Assembly (NCBI GenBank): GCA_017442865.1
Contig: JAFRXK010000017.1
Location: 1-64,000 of the forward strand
Origin: Lachnospiraceae bacterium
GTDB lineage: Bacteria; Bacillota; Clostridia; Lachnospirales; Lachnospiraceae
Length of the DNA stretch: 64,000 nucleotides
Direction of reading: 5' to 3'
Shown: positions 50,877-59,000 of the stretch, piece after piece
Layout of the letters: each line of letters begins with the position of its first letter
How positions within the stretch are numbered: the first letter of the stretch is position 1
Notes under the pieces: model-generated
Databases searched by the model: none
What the model saw: only the letters and a program-made list of their open reading frames with translations
Told to the model about the DNA's origin: nothing
Program-made: the position numbers and the translations under genes

Positions 50877-52412
50877 ATGGCGCAATCGGACAGGCAAAGA
50901 ATATATATCGCTATAGATTTAAAGTCATTTTATGCCTCGGTAGAGTGTGCCGAGCGTGGACTTGACCCGCTTAGAACCAATCTTGTTGTGGCAGACCCTG
51001 ACAGGACTGAAAAAACTATATGCCTTGCGGTATCGCCTTCATTAAAAAGCTTTGGTATTTCAGGCAGGGCGAGACTTTTTGAGGTGGTTCAGAGGGTTAA
51101 GGAGATAAATGCTTCGAGAAGAACCCTTGCGCCAGACAATAAGCTTGATGGTGAGTCCTTTGATTTTTGTGAGCTTAAGGAGAATCCGTCGCTGGCGCTT
51201 TCATATATAGTTGCGCCGCCGCGCATGGCTTTATATATTGATTACAGTACAAGAATATACAATATATATCTTCGTTATATTGCACCGGAGGATATACATG
51301 TATATTCGGTAGACGAAGTTTTTATAGATGCCACGGATTATTTGAAGATATATAATGCCACACCCTATGATTTTGCCATGAAGCTTATCAGGGAAATACT
51401 CAGCACCACAGGCATTACCGCAACCGCCGGCATAGGCACGAATCTGTACTTATGCAAGGTTGCCATGGATATTGTTGCGAAGCATATGCCTGCAGATAAA
51501 GACGGCGTAAGGATAGCAAGTCTTGATGAGATGTCCTACAGGCGGATTTTGTGGGAGCACGAGCCGCTGACGGATTTCTGGAGAGTGGGCAGAGGATATG
51601 CAAAGAAGCTTAGGGAGAACGGCTTAAATACTATGGGCGATATAGCAAGATGCTCCATAGGAAGCAAAAAAGATTATTACAATGAAGAATTGCTTTACAG
51701 ACTTTTCGGGGTGAATGCCGAGCTGCTGATTGACCATGCATGGGGATGGGAGCCATGTACAATTGCACAGATTAAGGCATACAGGCCGCAGTCCAATAGC
51801 ATCAGTTCGGGACAGGTGCTTAAAGAGCCTTACGTTTTTGAAAAAGCAAAGCTGGTTGCCAGGGAGATGACGGAGCAATTGGTTTTAGAGCTTGTAGACA
51901 AGGGATTTACGACTAATCAGATGGTGCTTACCATCGGTTATGATATTGAGAATTTATCAGATCCTGAGATAGCCAAAAGCTATAAGGGGCAGATAACACC
52001 TGATTTTTATGGACGAAAGGTACCGAAGCCTGCACATTCCAGTATAAATTTAAAAAAGAGAACATCATCTACAAGACATATAGTTGAAGCAGTGATGGAG
52101 TTGTTTGACAGCATAGTTGATAAGAAGCTTTTAGTAAGGAGAATGTATGTTGTTGCAAATAACATCATTCCTGAAGGGCTTGTAACGGCAGATGAAGATG
52201 AGTACCAGTTTGATTTGTTTACGGATTATGAGGCACAGGAGAGAGCAAGGATAAAGGAAGCAGCTGAGCTTGAAAGAGAACGAAGCCTTCAAAATGCCAT
52301 GCTTTCCATTAAGAAAAGATATGGTAAGAATGCTATTTTGAAGGGTACGAATCTTGAAGAGGGCGCAACGGCAATTGAAAGGAATAATCAGATAGGCGGA
52401 CATAAGGCTTGA
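50877..52412 (+). CDS. Y-family DNA polymerase (UmuC-like)
   Basis: The 511-aa protein has the Y-family palm motifs YIAIDLKSFYASVECAERG and YSVDEVFIDAT, whose carboxylates bind the two metals. A thumb with helix-hairpin-helix-like sequence (GLNTMGDIARCSIGSKKDYY) and a little-finger domain (TSSTRHIVEAVMELFDSIV) follow. The length is above that of DinB and like that of Gram-positive UvrX/YqjW-type UmuC proteins, with a 90-residue C-terminal tail. It performs error-prone lesion bypass. The upstream LexA site and the YolD gene behind it fit an SOS operon. AGAGGGAT precedes the ATG. Confidence 0.93.
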   Translation: MAQSDRQRIYIAIDLKSFYASVECAERGLDPLRTNLVVADPDRTEKTICLAVSPSLKSFGISGRARLFEVVQRVKEINASRRTLAPDNKLDGESFDFCELKENPSLALSYIVAPPRMALYIDYSTRIYNIYLRYIAPEDIHVYSVDEVFIDATDYLKIYNATPYDFAMKLIREILSTTGITATAGIGTNLYLCKVAMDIVAKHMPADKDGVRIASLDEMSYRRILWEHEPLTDFWRVGRGYAKKLRENGLNTMGDIARCSIGSKKDYYNEELLYRLFGVNAELLIDHAWGWEPCTIAQIKAYRPQSNSISSGQVLKEPYVFEKAKLVAREMTEQLVLELVDKGFTTNQMVLTIGYDIENLSDPEIAKSYKGQITPDFYGRKVPKPAHSSINLKKRTSSTRHIVEAVMELFDSIVDKKLLVRRMYVVANNIIPEGLVTADEDEYQFDLFTDYEAQERARIKEAAELERERSLQNAMLSIKKRYGKNAILKGTNLEEGATAIERNNQIGGHKA

Positions 52413-52427
52413 ACACAGGAGGATAAG

Positions 52428-52859
52428 ATGGCTTCAGAAACAGTAAAAAAGAGCAGATATGATGATATAATAAATCTTCCGCATCATACATCAGTGGTGC
52501 ATCCAAGAATGAGCGATATGAACCGCGCGGCACAATTTTCATCCTTTGAAGCCTTGAATGGTTTTGGTGATGAGATTGACGAGACCGGAAGGTTTACGGA
52601 TTCCAAGGCTGATATTGATGAGAACAGCAAGGATATTCTTGATGAGAAGCTGCGTATTATAATCAGCAGGCTTGAATTGCATCCTGAGGTCAGCATTACT
52701 TACTTTATTGATGATGCCAAGAAATCCGGCGGTGCATACCATACTGTAAATGGCTGTATAAAGAAGATAGACAGCTACAATAAGACAATTGTTTTTACTG
52801 ACGGACTAAGTATAAGCATTGATTCAATTAAAGATATAAACTTTAATGATATTTTTTGA
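52428..52859 (+). CDS. YolD-like protein
   Basis: The 143-aa protein carries the YolD pattern: DDIINLPHHTSVVHPRMS, then MNRAAQFSSFEALNGFGDEI, and a C-terminal beta region (GGAYHTVNGCIKKIDSYNKT, IDSIKDI). YolD genes nearly always neighbour UmuC-type polymerases and are proposed as functional partners analogous to UmuD. It starts 15 bp after the polymerase, with AGGAGG as RBS. Confidence 0.92.
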   Translation: MASETVKKSRYDDIINLPHHTSVVHPRMSDMNRAAQFSSFEALNGFGDEIDETGRFTDSKADIDENSKDILDEKLRIIISRLELHPEVSITYFIDDAKKSGGAYHTVNGCIKKIDSYNKTIVFTDGLSISIDSIKDINFNDIF

Positions 52860-53073
52860 CATGAATATAACATATAAGACATAACTTGCCAGAGTATATT
52901 TTTTGTGAGTGCACATAATATGCATGTAACGACGCGGCAGTCGAAATCCATGATACAGGCATGCCAAGCTGCCTTTAACAGTTTACTGTATACGCATGAA
53001 TGACAGTGTGGATTGCATTGTGTGCAGCAGCATACTTTATACTATGGGTTATTATGTGGCATTTTACGCCCCA

Positions 53074-53104
53074 CAAGGCGGAGTGCCTGATGACTTCCGC
53101 CTTG
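53074..53104 (+). promoter_or_regulatory. Hairpin in the SASP leader
   Basis: CAAGGCGGA at 53074-53082 pairs perfectly with TCCGCCTTG at 53096-53104, 30 bp before the SASP start. It may stabilise the mRNA or be a spore-gene leader structure. The gap from 52860 to 53133 otherwise shows no gene; TATACTA at 53038 and CATTTTA at 53060 resemble forespore -10 boxes but lack good -35 partners. Confidence 0.5.
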
Positions 53105-53133
53105 TTATAATAAAACTTAAGGAGGCGTTTGTT

Positions 53134-53343
53134 ATGTCAAATTCTTCAAGTTCAAACAGACACAATGTTCCTGAAGCAAAGGAAGCAATGGACAAATTCA
53201 AGATGGAAGTTGCAGATGAGTTAGGAGTGCCTTTAACACAGGGTTACAATGGTAACTTAACTTCTTATCAGAATGGTTCTGTCGGCGGTTATATGGTCAA
53301 GAAGATGATCGAGGAACAGGAAAGACAGATGGCAGGTAAGTAG
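53134..53343 (+). CDS. Alpha/beta-type small acid-soluble spore protein
   Basis: ATG 53134 follows AAGGAGG; an open frame from 52996 is not needed. The 69-aa protein has the SASP signature: AMDKFKMEVADELGVPL with the Glu-Val/Ala site cut by GPR, then GYNGNLTSYQNGSVGGYMVK and MIEEQERQMAG. SASPs coat spore DNA, protect it from UV and heat, and are degraded at germination. It confirms that the host forms, or recently formed, spores. Confidence 0.96.
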   Translation: MSNSSSSNRHNVPEAKEAMDKFKMEVADELGVPLTQGYNGNLTSYQNGSVGGYMVKKMIEEQERQMAGK

Positions 53344-53377
53344 ATTATGACCTGTATTGGTTAATAACCTGCAGCAT

Positions 53378-53452
53378 AAAGGAGCTTTCGCAAAACAGAT
53401 TGTCAGTCTGCATCTAACATACTGGCCGTCTATGGAGCAAAAGCTCCTTTTA
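53378..53452 (+). terminator. Terminator of the SASP gene
   Basis: AAAGGAGCTTT at 53378-53388 pairs with AAAAGCTCCTTTT at 53439-53451, with a long partly self-paired loop and T's at the end. Confidence 0.75.
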
Positions 53453-53476
53453 AATTTATAGCATCATAATTTGATA

Positions 53477-53622
53477 TTTATTCCCGCGAGCAACGAGCCA
53501 AGCGGACGAGCAAGCTCGTCCATTTGGCGACTGCCGCGATGGTCGAATACCCCGCCCCTTGAGGCGAACAAATTAAAAACAAGCTAGGTCATGCCCCGTA
53601 GCTTGCTGCGGGGTATTTGACT
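53477..53622. repeat. Dispersed structured repeat, copy 2 (short form)
   Basis: The 400-bp gap between the SASP and rsmD holds the SASP terminator and this element. It shares the start TTTATTCCCGCGAGCAACG, CCATTTGGCGACTGCCGCGA, CCCCGCCCCTTG and the end hairpin CCCCGTAGCTTGCTGCGGGG with copy 1 at 46433-46630, in the same orientation, but lacks its middle block. One internal stem changes in a compensated way (GACGAGCAAGCTCGTC here, ACGAGCTTGCTCGT there). Confidence 0.85.
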
Positions 53623-53749
53623 TTATTGCAATATATCAAATATAAAACTTTATCAGCTTGTTATAAAATTTTACTCAAAAAGTCCTTGCCTGATGATATA
53701 TCGCATACTATAATAAAATAATGTAGTGAAAGAATGGACGTGATTTTAA

Positions 53750-54319
53750 ATGAGAGTAATTGCGGGAAGTGCAAGACGAATACAATTAAAAACTGTTGAT
53801 GGCATGGAGACCAGACCGACAACCGACAGGATAAAAGAGACTCTTTTTAATATATTGCAGATGGATATTCAGGGAAGTGTATTCCTTGATTTGTTTGCCG
53901 GCAGCGGTGCTATAGGAATAGAAGCGTTAAGCAGAGGAGCAAAAGAAGCTGTTTTTGTTGAAAATTCAAAAAAAGCATGTGAATGCATCAGAATAAACCT
54001 TGAAAAAACAAGGCTTAAGGATGAGGCGCTGGTTATGGAGACAGATGTAATTGCTGCGCTTCACAGATTGAACGGCAAGGACAGGCTTTTTGATATTATA
54101 TTTATGGATCCTCCTTATGAACTTGGAATAGAACCGCAGGTTCTTAGTGCTTTGGCAGATGCAGATTATGTTGACGATTATACAATCATTGTGATTGAAG
54201 CAAAGCTTGATAAGGACTTTGATTTTGTCGGAAATTACGGCTTTTATGTAACAAGGGAGAAAACATACAAAACAAACAAGCATGTATTCTTAAAAAAGAA
54301 GAAAGAAGGTATGATGTGA
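53750..54319 (+). CDS. rsmD: 16S rRNA (guanine966-N2)-methyltransferase RsmD
   Basis: The 189-aa protein has [35 protein letters not shown], the SAM loop [20 protein letters not shown] and the catalytic DPPY in [11 protein letters not shown]. It methylates G966 of 16S rRNA. It overlaps coaD by four bases, the usual rsmD-coaD pair (ylbH-coaD in Bacillus). Confidence 0.96.
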   Translation: MRVIAGSARRIQLKTVDGMETRPTTDRIKETLFNILQMDIQGSVFLDLFAGSGAIGIEALSRGAKEAVFVENSKKACECIRINLEKTRLKDEALVMETDVIAALHRLNGKDRLFDIIFMDPPYELGIEPQVLSALADADYVDDYTIIVIEAKLDKDFDFVGNYGFYVTREKTYKTNKHVFLKKKKEGMM

Positions 54320-54795
54320 GAACAGCGATATATCCCGGAAGCTTTGATCCGGTAACGTTAGGACATATAGATGTTATTGAGCGTGCATCAAAAATGGTTG
54401 ACAAATTAATTGTCGCAGTTTTAAATAATAGTTCAAAAAATTCATTGTTTTCTGTCGAGGAACGTGTTAATATGTTAAAAGAAGTAACGAGCCATTTAGA
54501 TAATGTCGAAATCAGACATTTTGGCGGACTTCTTATCGACTTTGCAAGAGAATGCAATGCTGCCATTATAGTCAGAGGCCTCAGGGCTGTTACTGATTTT
54601 GAATATGAGCTGCAGATGGCGCAGACGAACAGAATTATGAACAGGGATATTGATACTCTGTTTCTCACAACAGATTTAAAGTATGCATATCTTAGCTCAA
54701 GCATTGTAAAAGAAGTCGCGAGGTTCGGAGGAGATATCTCTGAGTTCGTGGTTCCGATGGTTGCAGAAAAGGTTAAAGAAAAGTATAAAATATAA
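54316..54795 (+). CDS. coaD: Phosphopantetheine adenylyltransferase
   Basis: The start is GTG 54316, overlapping the rsmD stop. The 159-aa protein has the nucleotidyltransferase signature [39 protein letters not shown] and [18 protein letters not shown], the exact family landmarks. It forms dephospho-CoA from 4'-phosphopantetheine and ATP, the fourth step of CoA synthesis. Confidence 0.97.
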   Translation: MRTAIYPGSFDPVTLGHIDVIERASKMVDKLIVAVLNNSSKNSLFSVEERVNMLKEVTSHLDNVEIRHFGGLLIDFARECNAAIIVRGLRAVTDFEYELQMAQTNRIMNRDIDTLFLTTDLKYAYLSSSIVKEVARFGGDISEFVVPMVAEKVKEKYKI

Positions 54796-54842
54796 AAAAT
54801 AAATTATAAACTTGAAAAAAGTACATAGAGAGGGATTATATT

Positions 54843-55424
54843 ATGAGCAAGATTGAAGAGATTATTGTAGAGATAGAAAATTATGTGGAGAGCTGCAAGC
54901 CGGCACCATTTTCGGGCAACAGAAAGATTGTTGTTGATAAGGATGATATTCAGGATCTTCTTGTACAGCTTAAGATGAGAACTCCGGAAGAGATAAAGAA
55001 GTACCAGAAGATTGTAAGCAACAAGGACGCTATACTTGCGAATGCAAAAGCTCAGGCTGAAGCAATCGTTGAGGATGCGAAAAGGCAGAAGGAAGCTCTT
55101 ATAAATGAGAGTGTCATAAAGCAGGACGCTGAGGCTCAGGCAAAGGATATTATAAAAGAAGCACAGGAATATTCAAAGGTCGTGAGAGAACAGGCAAATG
55201 ATGAAAGCAACGCTATAAAAGTAAGCGCAATAGAATATACAGACAGTCTGCTTGCTCATGTACAGGAGGTTATTGTAAATTCTCTTGAAGGCTACAGAAA
55301 CAACTATGAGAATATGGTAAATACTCTTCAGACCGACTATGAAACAATCATGGCAAACAGAAATGAACTGATTGCAGATGATGGCACACAGGAGCAGACA
55401 GACGCTTCTGTTAATAACAACTAA
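54843..55424 (+). CDS. Coiled-coil protein, ATP synthase subunit E/H-like
   Basis: The 193-aa soluble protein is mostly a heptad-rich helix (around residues 60-160; AKAQAEAIVEDAKRQKEALI), preceded by a short N-terminal unit (IEEIIVEIENYVESCKPAPF) seen in proteins annotated as vacuolar-type ATPase subunit H or DivIVA-like in Lachnospiraceae. No other ATPase genes are near, so a true ATPase role is doubtful. A structural or division role is more plausible. The rsmD-coaD-this gene-ylbJ order seems common in the family. AGAGAGGGA precedes the ATG. Confidence 0.8.
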   Translation: MSKIEEIIVEIENYVESCKPAPFSGNRKIVVDKDDIQDLLVQLKMRTPEEIKKYQKIVSNKDAILANAKAQAEAIVEDAKRQKEALINESVIKQDAEAQAKDIIKEAQEYSKVVREQANDESNAIKVSAIEYTDSLLAHVQEVIVNSLEGYRNNYENMVNTLQTDYETIMANRNELIADDGTQEQTDASVNNN

Positions 55425-56356
55425 AGCATATATATAATATAGCATATTATCATTGAGAATAGTGCATGCAGCAGGCGCCAGAGCATATATTTTTTAAGCA
55501 TGATTTGTGTATCTGACAATACCCCCATGGTCTGTGCGGCGCAAGACATCCCGCCGATTGATAGTGTGGCAAGCGCGAGCATTATTTTATACATCTGATG
55601 TATGCTTAGGGATGGTATGATGCTTATACCTGTTGTTATTTCTAACAGGCAGATAAATATACATCTGGATAATGCATTAATTATATAAGCTTGTTCAAGA
55701 AATGCTGCCATTACCGAAAAGATTATCATATATCCGCCTATTTTAGCTATCGCGATGTATGAATCAGTTAATGAACTTTCAAAAGATGATATTGAAAAGC
55801 GATGTTCTTTCATGGCATCGCTTTTGTTTTTTATATTTATGCTTTTAGGCGCATTTTTCTTAAAATAAATTATGTAAGATAAAATACTAATTATAAGTGC
55901 GGATAGATAGAAGCTGATTACGATAATTGCAGGGCGGCTACAGCTCAGTGTATTAACCGCAGTGTATGATATTATAAACATCGGACTTGGAAGATTGCAA
56001 AATGAAATAAGCCATGATGCTTCATCAAAGGAAATATCGCTGTTTTTATAAAAATCATTAATAACCTTTGCGCCCATTGGAAAACCGCAAAGAAGTCCGG
56101 TTAGTATTATGTACACAATACAGACAGGAAAATTCACTGCGGATTTTAAGTGCCTGTTTAAAAATGAGCTGATACTGCCCATAACATTCAGCCTGATGAT
56201 TACATTTGTCGCAATCATAAAAGGAAGCAGCGTCGGAAGGACATTATTAAACCATAATAACAGGCCTCTGGATGCGCCAAAAAGCGATATTTTAGGGCTT
56301 AAAATCATTAAAAGCATAAAAATAATTGATGTTAAAGAAATAATCAGCTTTTTCAT
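55421..56356 (-). CDS. ylbJ: Sporulation integral membrane protein YlbJ
   Basis: The start is taken at ATG 56356 (MKKLIISLTSIIFMLLM); ATG 56392 is in frame, and neither has a clear RBS. The protein of about 311 aa is polytopic with the gate-like hydrophobic motifs of YlbJ/nucleoside-recognition proteins: LWFNNVLPTLLPFMIATNVI, GLLCGFPMGAKVINDFY, FCNLPSPMFIISYTAV and GGMSCAAQTMGVLSDTQI. In Bacillus YlbJ is sigmaE-controlled and needed for spore resistance; the homologous SpoVV moves dipicolinic acid across the outer forespore membrane. It is convergent with the coiled-coil gene, overlapping by 4 bp. Confidence 0.92.
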   Translation of the reverse strand: MKKLIISLTSIIFMLLMILSPKISLFGASRGLLLWFNNVLPTLLPFMIATNVIIRLNVMGSISSFLNRHLKSAVNFPVCIVYIILTGLLCGFPMGAKVINDFYKNSDISFDEASWLISFCNLPSPMFIISYTAVNTLSCSRPAIIVISFYLSALIISILSYIIYFKKNAPKSINIKNKSDAMKEHRFSISSFESSLTDSYIAIAKIGGYMIIFSVMAAFLEQAYIINALSRCIFICLLEITTGISIIPSLSIHQMYKIMLALATLSIGGMSCAAQTMGVLSDTQIMLKKYMLWRLLHALFSMIICYIIYML

Positions 56357-56451
56357 AAAAACACTTTTTTTATTATTTATATAAAAATTCAAGCGAAAAT
56401 ATGTTAAAATAATATTTAGGCTGCATATATGCGGCAGGATGGAGGTTTTAT

Positions 56452-57900
56452 ATGAGAGTATTAGATAAATTTATGCCGGAGAAGGTGTTTTATTATTTCG
56501 AGGAGATTTCAAAAATTCCGCGAGGCTCAGGAAATACGGCGGCTGTAAGTGATTATTGTGTGCAGTTTGCACAGGAAAGAGGTCTTGAGTGTTATCAGGA
56601 CGAGCTAAATAATGTGATTATTATAAAAGAGGCAACGCCGGGCTACGAAAATTCGGATACCGTTATGCTTCAGGGACATCTGGACATGGTATGCGAAAAG
56701 ACTCCTCAAAGCAATCATGATTTTGAAAAAGACCCGATTAAGCTTATGATTGAGGATGACTGGATTACGGCAGATAGTACAACGCTTGGCGGTGATGACG
56801 GAATTGCTATTGCATACGCTCTTGCAATTCTTGATTCAGATAATATTGAGCATCCGAGGCTTGAGTGTGTATTTACAATTGATGAAGAGGTCGGAATGGA
56901 CGGAGCAAAATATCTGGACTGTTCAAGGCTTAGAGCAAAGTATCTTATAAATCTTGACTCAGAGGATGAAGGTATATTCCTTACAAGCTGCGCCGGCGGA
57001 GTGCGCTACAACATAACACTTCCGGTTCAGAGAGAAAAGGTTTGCGGAACGGAGGCTTCATTTACAATTAAAAATCTTACTGGTGGACATTCAGGCGCCG
57101 AAATTGACAAGGAGCGTGCAAATGCGGTGCTGCTTATGGGCAGGGCATTAAGCGAGATAGGTAAAGCTGTGGATATTAGAATTACAGACCTTACAGGCGG
57201 TTTTAAGGACAATGCGATACCGAGAGAATGCAGCGCAGGCTTAATTATTAACGAGAATGATTTAGAGAAAGCAAAATCTGCAATAGCTGCTGTTATGGAC
57301 GTTTATAAGGACGAGTATGCGGTAAGCGACCCTGAAATGGATTATGATTTCATGGTTGATGATATTAATGAAGCTAACGCATTGACAGCTGACACTACAG
57401 AAAAAATGTTATTTATGCTTAACATGATTCCAAACGGCGTACAGGCGATGAGTATGGATATAAAGGGTCTGGTGGAGACAAGCCTGAATCTTGGAATCGC
57501 ATATATTGACGAGGAAAATATTAATTTTAAAATTGCAGTAAGAAGCAGCGTAACTTCAAGAAAAAGAAGAATCTGCGATAAATTAGAGCTTTTGACAACA
57601 TACCTGGGCGGCAGCTTTACCTCAGAGGGCGAATATCCGGCATGGGTATACAAAAGAGATTCAAGATTAAGAGAAATTATGTGTTCTGCATATGAAGACC
57701 TGTTTGGAAAGCCTGCAAAGGTTGAAGCAATACACGCGGGACTCGAATGCGGACTTATTTCAGAAAAAATGCCGGGCATAGACATTGTGTCGCTCGGACC
57801 TGATATGAAGGATATCCATACAACAGAGGAACGCTTAAGCATTTCCTCAACAAAACGTGTGTGGGAACTCGTGTTAGAGGTTTTAAAGAGACTTAAATAA
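56452..57900 (+). CDS. pepD: Beta-Ala-His (aminoacyl-histidine) dipeptidase PepD
   Basis: The 482-aa M20 metallopeptidase shows metal ligands in LQGHLDMVCEKT, LGGDDGIAIAYALAIL, FTIDEEVGMDGAKYLDC and the late AIHAGLECGLISEKMPG. The lid domain lies between (TGGHSGAEIDKERANAVLL). It hydrolyses carnosine-like and other dipeptides in the cytoplasm. ATGGAGG stands before the ATG. The gene appears monocistronic. Confidence 0.95.
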   Translation: MRVLDKFMPEKVFYYFEEISKIPRGSGNTAAVSDYCVQFAQERGLECYQDELNNVIIIKEATPGYENSDTVMLQGHLDMVCEKTPQSNHDFEKDPIKLMIEDDWITADSTTLGGDDGIAIAYALAILDSDNIEHPRLECVFTIDEEVGMDGAKYLDCSRLRAKYLINLDSEDEGIFLTSCAGGVRYNITLPVQREKVCGTEASFTIKNLTGGHSGAEIDKERANAVLLMGRALSEIGKAVDIRITDLTGGFKDNAIPRECSAGLIINENDLEKAKSAIAAVMDVYKDEYAVSDPEMDYDFMVDDINEANALTADTTEKMLFMLNMIPNGVQAMSMDIKGLVETSLNLGIAYIDEENINFKIAVRSSVTSRKRRICDKLELLTTYLGGSFTSEGEYPAWVYKRDSRLREIMCSAYEDLFGKPAKVEAIHAGLECGLISEKMPGIDIVSLGPDMKDIHTTEERLSISSTKRVWELVLEVLKRLK

Positions 57901-58012
57901 GACAAACAGGTGCTTATGTCAGATTTTTAATCAGCCTGATTGTGCAAAAACGTTGAAACCGGTATATTCTGAGGCTTTGCGGAATATGCTGTAAAAAAAA
58001 CAGGGAATTGCC

Positions 58013-58900
58013 TTGAAAAGAGCAAATAAAAAGCTGTTTAATTCTGTAATTAATTATTTCGTAACGCTGCTTTTACTGTCTGCTGCCGTGTCATATTTAT
58101 CATATTATATGAGCAGTAATCCGTATTACTATGATTTGAACGCCTATACCTGTGAGACTGATGAATTCAGGCGCATGGATTTTGGTGAAAATGGTCTGGA
58201 AAGCATTTTTACCTATGCACAGAATAATAATTTTGACCCTTATATGGTTATGGCTGTGGTTATGCTGAACAATTCCTTTGAGAATGATGACATAACAAAA
58301 CAGGAGCTTTTATTATGCGATTACAATGCTTCATTAAAGCATATAAGCAGATTTAAGGAAAAAGAATTAAAAATCCTTGCAAATGCCTACAGGATTCTGC
58401 TGGATGACCTTGTGTACTTCCCGATTCCGGGTGGAAATTCAGAACGCTCGCGCAGTTTTTATTATGATGACAGCTGGGGCGGGGAAAGAACCTACGGTGG
58501 AGAACGGACTCATGAAGGCACTGATATTATGGATGGTGAAAATGAGCGGGGCTTTTTCCCTATAATAAGCATAAGCAGCGGAGTCGTTGAAAATATCGGC
58601 TGGCTGGAGCAGGGCGGCTGGCGTGTAGGTATACGAACCGGCAGCGGAGCTTATATTTATTATGCACACCTTCATTCCTATGCACCTAAGATTTTTAAAG
58701 GGTATGAGGTCAGGGCTGGCGAGCTTTTAGGCTTTATGGGGGACACGGGCTACAGTAAAACCGAGGGTGCGACAGGCAATTTTGACGTGCATCTGCACCT
58801 TGGAATATATTTTCAGACGGCACATTACGAAGAATTAAGCGTTAATCCTTATTATATACTTAAGTATCTTGAAAACAAAAAGCTTAAATATAGTTATTAA
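58013..58900 (+). CDS. M23 (LytM) family peptidase, membrane anchored
   Basis: The start is TTG 58013, chosen as the only in-frame start before the membrane helix. The 295-aa protein has an anchor (residues 11-32), an extracytoplasmic helical domain (around 50-130) and a C-terminal M23 domain. The zinc site is recognisable in THEGTDIMD (H and D) and DVHLHLGIYF (HxH). Such enzymes cut peptidoglycan cross-links or, like SpoIIQ-type proteins, serve as scaffolds; the motifs here look catalytic. It is 110 bp after pepD with no good RBS. Confidence 0.88.
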   Translation: MKRANKKLFNSVINYFVTLLLLSAAVSYLSYYMSSNPYYYDLNAYTCETDEFRRMDFGENGLESIFTYAQNNNFDPYMVMAVVMLNNSFENDDITKQELLLCDYNASLKHISRFKEKELKILANAYRILLDDLVYFPIPGGNSERSRSFYYDDSWGGERTYGGERTHEGTDIMDGENERGFFPIISISSGVVENIGWLEQGGWRVGIRTGSGAYIYYAHLHSYAPKIFKGYEVRAGELLGFMGDTGYSKTEGATGNFDVHLHLGIYFQTAHYEELSVNPYYILKYLENKKLKYSY

Positions 58901-59000
58901 AATATACATAGATATTAAAAATTTCGGAACAATATGAAGCATTTGAGGATTTTTGTTAAACACAAAATTAGAAAGTAATGCTTATAAATCAGGAGAACAC

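Noticed and set aside
54186..54704. 172-aa minus-strand frame opposite rsmD/coaD
   Set aside because: Both strands overlap two unmistakable conserved genes; the composition is that of an antisense shadow.
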